Below the pieces are notes generated by a model. That model saw only the letters and a program-made list of their open reading frames with translations. It was not told the origin of the DNA and did no database searches. A stretch of DNA of 8,731 bases, taken from the NCBI GenBank assembly GCA_017959195.1, contig JAGDBE010000183.1, positions 1-8,731 of the forward strand, read 5' to 3'. Positions 6,432 to 8,731 of the stretch are shown one piece after another (the first letter of the stretch is position 1; each line of letters begins with the position of its first letter). Source of the stretch: Clostridia bacterium (lineage in GTDB: Bacteria; Bacillota; Clostridia; Oscillospirales; CAG-382). The position numbers and the translations under genes are program-made.

Positions 6432-6482
6432 TCAATATTTTATTAAAATATCAATTATCGGCAAATAAGGAAAAATTTGCTA

Positions 6483-6511
6483 TTGAAAGATGTTAAAAAA
6501 TATGATAAAAT
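6483..6511 (+). promoter_or_regulatory. Probable promoter of the secreted protein/SpoIID-like gene set
   Basis: TTGAAA (6483-6488), a 17-base A-rich spacer and TAAAAT (6506-6511) lie just upstream of the ribosome binding site AAAGGAGG (6523-6530). The predicted start of transcription is close to 6518, so the leader is very short. Nothing here distinguishes the housekeeping sigma from a sporulation sigma factor with certainty, but the boxes fit the housekeeping type. Confidence 0.55.
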
Positions 6512-6536
6512 AGAATTTGCGTAAAGGAGGATGATT

Positions 6537-7088
6537 ATGAAAAGGTATAAATTCTTGAAAATCTGTGCGGGCATCGTTTTATCCGCGTTGATTATTATTC
6601 CTCTCGCCTTTTCCGCTGTTTCTTATTCGGCGGAAAATGATCCGCTCGTAACGCTGAGTTACCTCACGGAAATAATACTTCCTCAAATGAAGAAAGACGT
6701 TTCGGCGGAAATAGATAAAAAGATTGCACAAAGCGCCGACGTTATCAATATTATTACTACGCCCGACGAAAACGCGGATGAAAACTCCGGCTCCGAAGAG
6801 CACAGTCCGCTCGGTACGTTTACGCTTTTAGAGCTTGAAAACGGAAAATGCGTATATACAAATTCGGTTCTGGAATTCATCGTACGTCCCGGCAGTTCGG
6901 TAAGCGCATTATCGCCTTTTCCCGAACAGGGCATCGCCGACATAACAAACGCTGTCGAGTATCTTGACGGCGACGAAATCAAAATCAATTCCTACTGCCT
7001 TATTCCGAGAGGAAACGACGGCAGAGGCATTAGAGTAAATAATGAATTATCATACATACTGGTTAGGGGGGACTATTACATTGGCTAA
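6537..7088 (+). CDS. Secreted protein of unknown function
   Basis: I do not recognise the family. The start at 6537 is chosen over the in-frame ATG at 6531, because the AGGAGG at 6525-6530 touches the first ATG and sits 6 bases from the second. The 183-residue product has a signal peptide: basic MKRYKFLK, a hydrophobic core (about 10-28) and a likely signal peptidase site after SYSA (32). The mature part opens DPLVTLSYLTEIILPQMKK, predicted helical (35-53). An acidic, Asn/Glu/Ser-rich linker (77-90) follows. Then comes a Gly/Val/Ile-patterned half likely to be beta-rich, ending CLIPRGNDGRG (154-164) and YILVRGDYYIG. The last eight bases overlap the next small gene, which points to co-expression with it and the SpoIID-like gene. 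A cell-surface or wall role is inference from context only. Confidence 0.8.
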   Translation: MKRYKFLKICAGIVLSALIIIPLAFSAVSYSAENDPLVTLSYLTEIILPQMKKDVSAEIDKKIAQSADVINIITTPDENADENSGSEEHSPLGTFTLLELENGKCVYTNSVLEFIVRPGSSVSALSPFPEQGIADITNAVEYLDGDEIKINSYCLIPRGNDGRGIRVNNELSYILVRGDYYIG

Positions 7089-7212
7089 AGAGGTAAGCAA
7101 AAAAGACACCAAAAAAGCAAAAAAATGGGGAGTAAGAATTCTCGTTTTTGTTCTTGCGGCTATGTTTATCATAATGACTCTTGTTCAGGTCATTCCGGCG
7201 CTTTTTGCTTGA
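7081..7212 (+). CDS. Small single-span membrane protein, 43 residues
   Basis: The start is TTG 7081, overlapping the end of the previous gene by eight bases. The G-run GGGGGG (7066-7071) serves as ribosome binding site 9 bases upstream. The product starts (M)AKEVSKKDTKKAKKWGVR, strongly basic, followed by one hydrophobic helix (about 18-42: VRILVFVLAAMFIIMTLVQVI and on) and stops almost at once. The topology should be N-in by the positive-inside rule. It ends 13 bases before the SpoIID-like gene. I do not recognise a family. The compact spacing, the good translation signals and the clean basic-plus-helix layout argue it is real rather than chance. A role linked to its secreted neighbours is inference. 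Confidence 0.72.
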   Translation: MAKEVSKKDTKKAKKWGVRILVFVLAAMFIIMTLVQVIPALFA

Positions 7213-7225
7213 TTAAGCAGAGATA

Positions 7226-8560
7226 ATGAGATTATCCGGTCTATTTGCAAAATTTACGGCAACGGCACTTGTTTTAACAATAAGCGCCTTTGCCTTTTTT
7301 GCATTTTCGCAGGAAATTCCGAAAATAAACGACGAAATCCGCGTCGGCATAAGTTACGGAGCATCCTCATCCGATACGGTGGAAATAAAGTCGGACTGCG
7401 GCTTTGATATTGCTGCGCCGCAATCGGATTTTCAGCATTACGACATTCCTTCGCTCACGGCAAAAGCGTCTTCTGCGGGCATTACACTTTCAACAAGACT
7501 CGGAGGAAATATCGCAAGTGCCGCAAAAGGACAGGAAATTATAATCTCGAACGAAAACTCTCTTCTCACTGTAGGAAACACGTCTTACCGCGGAAAAATC
7601 ATTCTTTTTGTCAATTCGGGCGGTAAAATCACCGTTGTGAACGAACTTCCCGTTGACGAATACCTCAAAGGCGTACTTCCGTATGAAGTTTTCACTTCGT
7701 GGCCGGAAGAAACGTTAAAGACGATGGCGATAGTGGCAAGAACCTATGCGGTAAAAGCCATGATTTCGTCTTCACACGCGTCAGACGGCTTTGATATATG
7801 CGCGTCGACGCACTGTCAGACTTACGGCGGAACGGCAAAGGAAACGGAAAGAACGAACAAAGCCGTTTCCGACACGTCGGGATGCATAATAACCTATAAT
7901 AACGAAGTCGCAACAACTCCGTATTTTTCCTCGTCGGGATATTATACGGAAAGCGTTTCGTCGGGCTGGGGCAGCAGTGCGGAGCTCTTCCCCTACCTTG
8001 CTTCCGTCTATAACCCTTATGAAGATTACAGAAGCATTTCAAACGGAAAATGGGAAAACGTAATATCAAAAAACGAACTTATAAATCACGTCTCATCTTT
8101 TTACAGAGAAAAGCTTTCCGGCAATATAACGGATATCAGTTATGAAAGACAGGAAAACGGATTTATAAACTCAGCGACGATTACCGATTCGTCGGGAAAA
8201 ACGATAAAAATCAACACGTCAGGCTCCGTGCGTTCATTCTTCGGCGACCTTGTAAAAAGCGCAAACTTCGGAATTGCCGAAACATACGTGCCTTCGGGAC
8301 GTTCAACCCCCGCACTTAACGTAATTTCGGCAAGCGGAACCTATGATGTTACAAATATCGGCGGATATGATTACATAGACTCAGAGGGCCTCAAAAAATG
8401 CCTGGGCGTTGAAAGTGTATATGTTTTCGACGGCATAGGCAGCGGGCACGGCATAGGCCTCAGCCAGTACGGCGCGAAATATATGGCTGACGCGGGCTTT
8501 TCATGCGAAGAAATAATAAGCACTTATTTTCCCGGAACCGATCTTACATTTTTAGAATAA
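7226..8560 (+). CDS. SpoIID/LytB domain protein (probable peptidoglycan lytic enzyme)
   Basis: A 444-residue exported or membrane-anchored protein. A hydrophobic segment at about 10-28 acts as signal or anchor. The SpoIID domain includes VVNELPVDEYLKGVLPYEV (137-155), with Glu154 at the position of the catalytic acid of SpoIID. It continues with AIVARTYAV (168-176), FDICASTHCQTYGG (189-202, with C192, H196 and C197 resembling the metal-binding C/H cluster of SpoIID proteins) and GIGSGHGIGLSQYGA (403-417) near the end. SpoIID degrades denuded glycan strands during forespore engulfment; LytB-type relatives enhance amidases. The usual spoIID neighbours (murA, spoIIQ, spoIIID) are not here, so this may be a vegetative paralogue. 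That is why no symbol is given. The ribosome binding site is weak (AGCAGAG), so coupling to the small gene upstream is likely. Confidence 0.9.
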   Translation: MRLSGLFAKFTATALVLTISAFAFFAFSQEIPKINDEIRVGISYGASSSDTVEIKSDCGFDIAAPQSDFQHYDIPSLTAKASSAGITLSTRLGGNIASAAKGQEIIISNENSLLTVGNTSYRGKIILFVNSGGKITVVNELPVDEYLKGVLPYEVFTSWPEETLKTMAIVARTYAVKAMISSSHASDGFDICASTHCQTYGGTAKETERTNKAVSDTSGCIITYNNEVATTPYFSSSGYYTESVSSGWGSSAELFPYLASVYNPYEDYRSISNGKWENVISKNELINHVSSFYREKLSGNITDISYERQENGFINSATITDSSGKTIKINTSGSVRSFFGDLVKSANFGIAETYVPSGRSTPALNVISASGTYDVTNIGGYDYIDSEGLKKCLGVESVYVFDGIGSGHGIGLSQYGAKYMADAGFSCEEIISTYFPGTDLTFLE

Positions 8561-8575
8561 ACTGCGGAGGTTTTA

Positions 8576-8731
8576 ATGCACATACCGTCTGTCGCCGACA
8601 CAAAAGAGCTGAATATATATTCGTTTGACAAGGCGCTTTCACAATCTCTTGTCCCGAAAATCGAATACGACGTCGAAAAGTGGATATACGTTCCCGACCG
8701 ATACGAAGAATACAGCTACATACTCGGCACA
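8576..8731 (+). CDS. Probable DUF1643-family protein, N-terminal part, cut by right edge
   Basis: The start ATG 8576 is preceded by GCGGAGG (8564-8570) with a 5-base gap, and lies 15 bases after the SpoIID-like stop. The 52 visible residues begin MHIPSVADTKELNIYSF, contain EKWIYVPDRYEEYSYILGT and stay open to the window edge. The RY-x-YILGT pattern recalls the start of DUF1643 proteins, where a conserved NPSTA motif would follow outside the window. There is no signal peptide, so the product is probably cytoplasmic. The family call rests on a short match from memory; the reading frame itself is well supported. Confidence 0.55.
   Translation, partial: MHIPSVADTKELNIYSFDKALSQSLVPKIEYDVEKWIYVPDRYEEYSYILGT

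Noticed and set aside
6531..6536. ATG at 6531 as start of the secreted protein
   Set aside because: The AGGAGG site ends at 6530, leaving no spacing. The ATG at 6537 has a normal 6-base gap.
7692..8069. Minus-strand open frame inside the SpoIID-like gene
   Set aside because: It is antisense to the conserved SpoIID domain, has an Arg/Pro-rich mirror composition, and shows no recognisable motif.

Overview
The window looks like chromosomal DNA from a moderately low-GC, Gram-positive, Clostridia-like bacterium. The evidence is the rpmH-rnpA-yidD-yidC-jag order, the purine-rich AGGAGG-type ribosome binding sites, the TTGACA/TATAAT-type promoters, TTG start codons, a trmK/Nif3-family pair as in Bacillus, and a SpoIID/LytB-domain protein. 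The species cannot be named from the sequence. Both TAA and TGA end intact genes, so the genetic code is standard.

The left part (1-4929) is one long minus-strand gene train. In reading order it holds rpmH (ribosomal protein L34, too short for a 60-residue ORF cutoff), rnpA (RNase P protein), yidD, yidC, jag/khpB, a 66-residue DUF1858 protein with a Cys-x2-Cys pair, trmK (tRNA m1A22 methyltransferase), a Nif3-like metal protein, and the 5' end of rqcH (NFACT), which runs off the left edge. A strong promoter sits upstream of rpmH. Two terminator-like hairpins interrupt the train: a long bulged one between rpmH and rnpA, and a near-perfect one inside the first codons of trmK. The shared theme is translation, tRNA processing and modification, membrane protein insertion and ribosome rescue.

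The middle part (5089-6378) is a membrane-anchored CapA-type metallophosphatase-fold gene on the minus strand. It is interrupted by a single in-frame TAA immediately after the HPHVLQP motif. The reading frame is otherwise intact, so this is a recent nonsense mutation or a sequence error.

The right part (6403-8731) begins with two divergent promoters. The plus-strand one drives a secreted protein of unknown function, a 43-residue single-span membrane protein that overlaps it, a SpoIID/LytB-domain cell-wall enzyme, and the start of a probable DUF1643 protein cut by the right edge. Tight spacing suggests one transcript.

I see no mobile element, CRISPR array, rRNA, tRNA or clear origin. Most of the window is ordinary housekeeping DNA. 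The points worth a second look are the capA stop, the two hairpins, the rearranged rpmH/jag neighbourhood, and the uncharacterised secreted/small-membrane/SpoIID set. I do not find convincing evidence of a new biological system.
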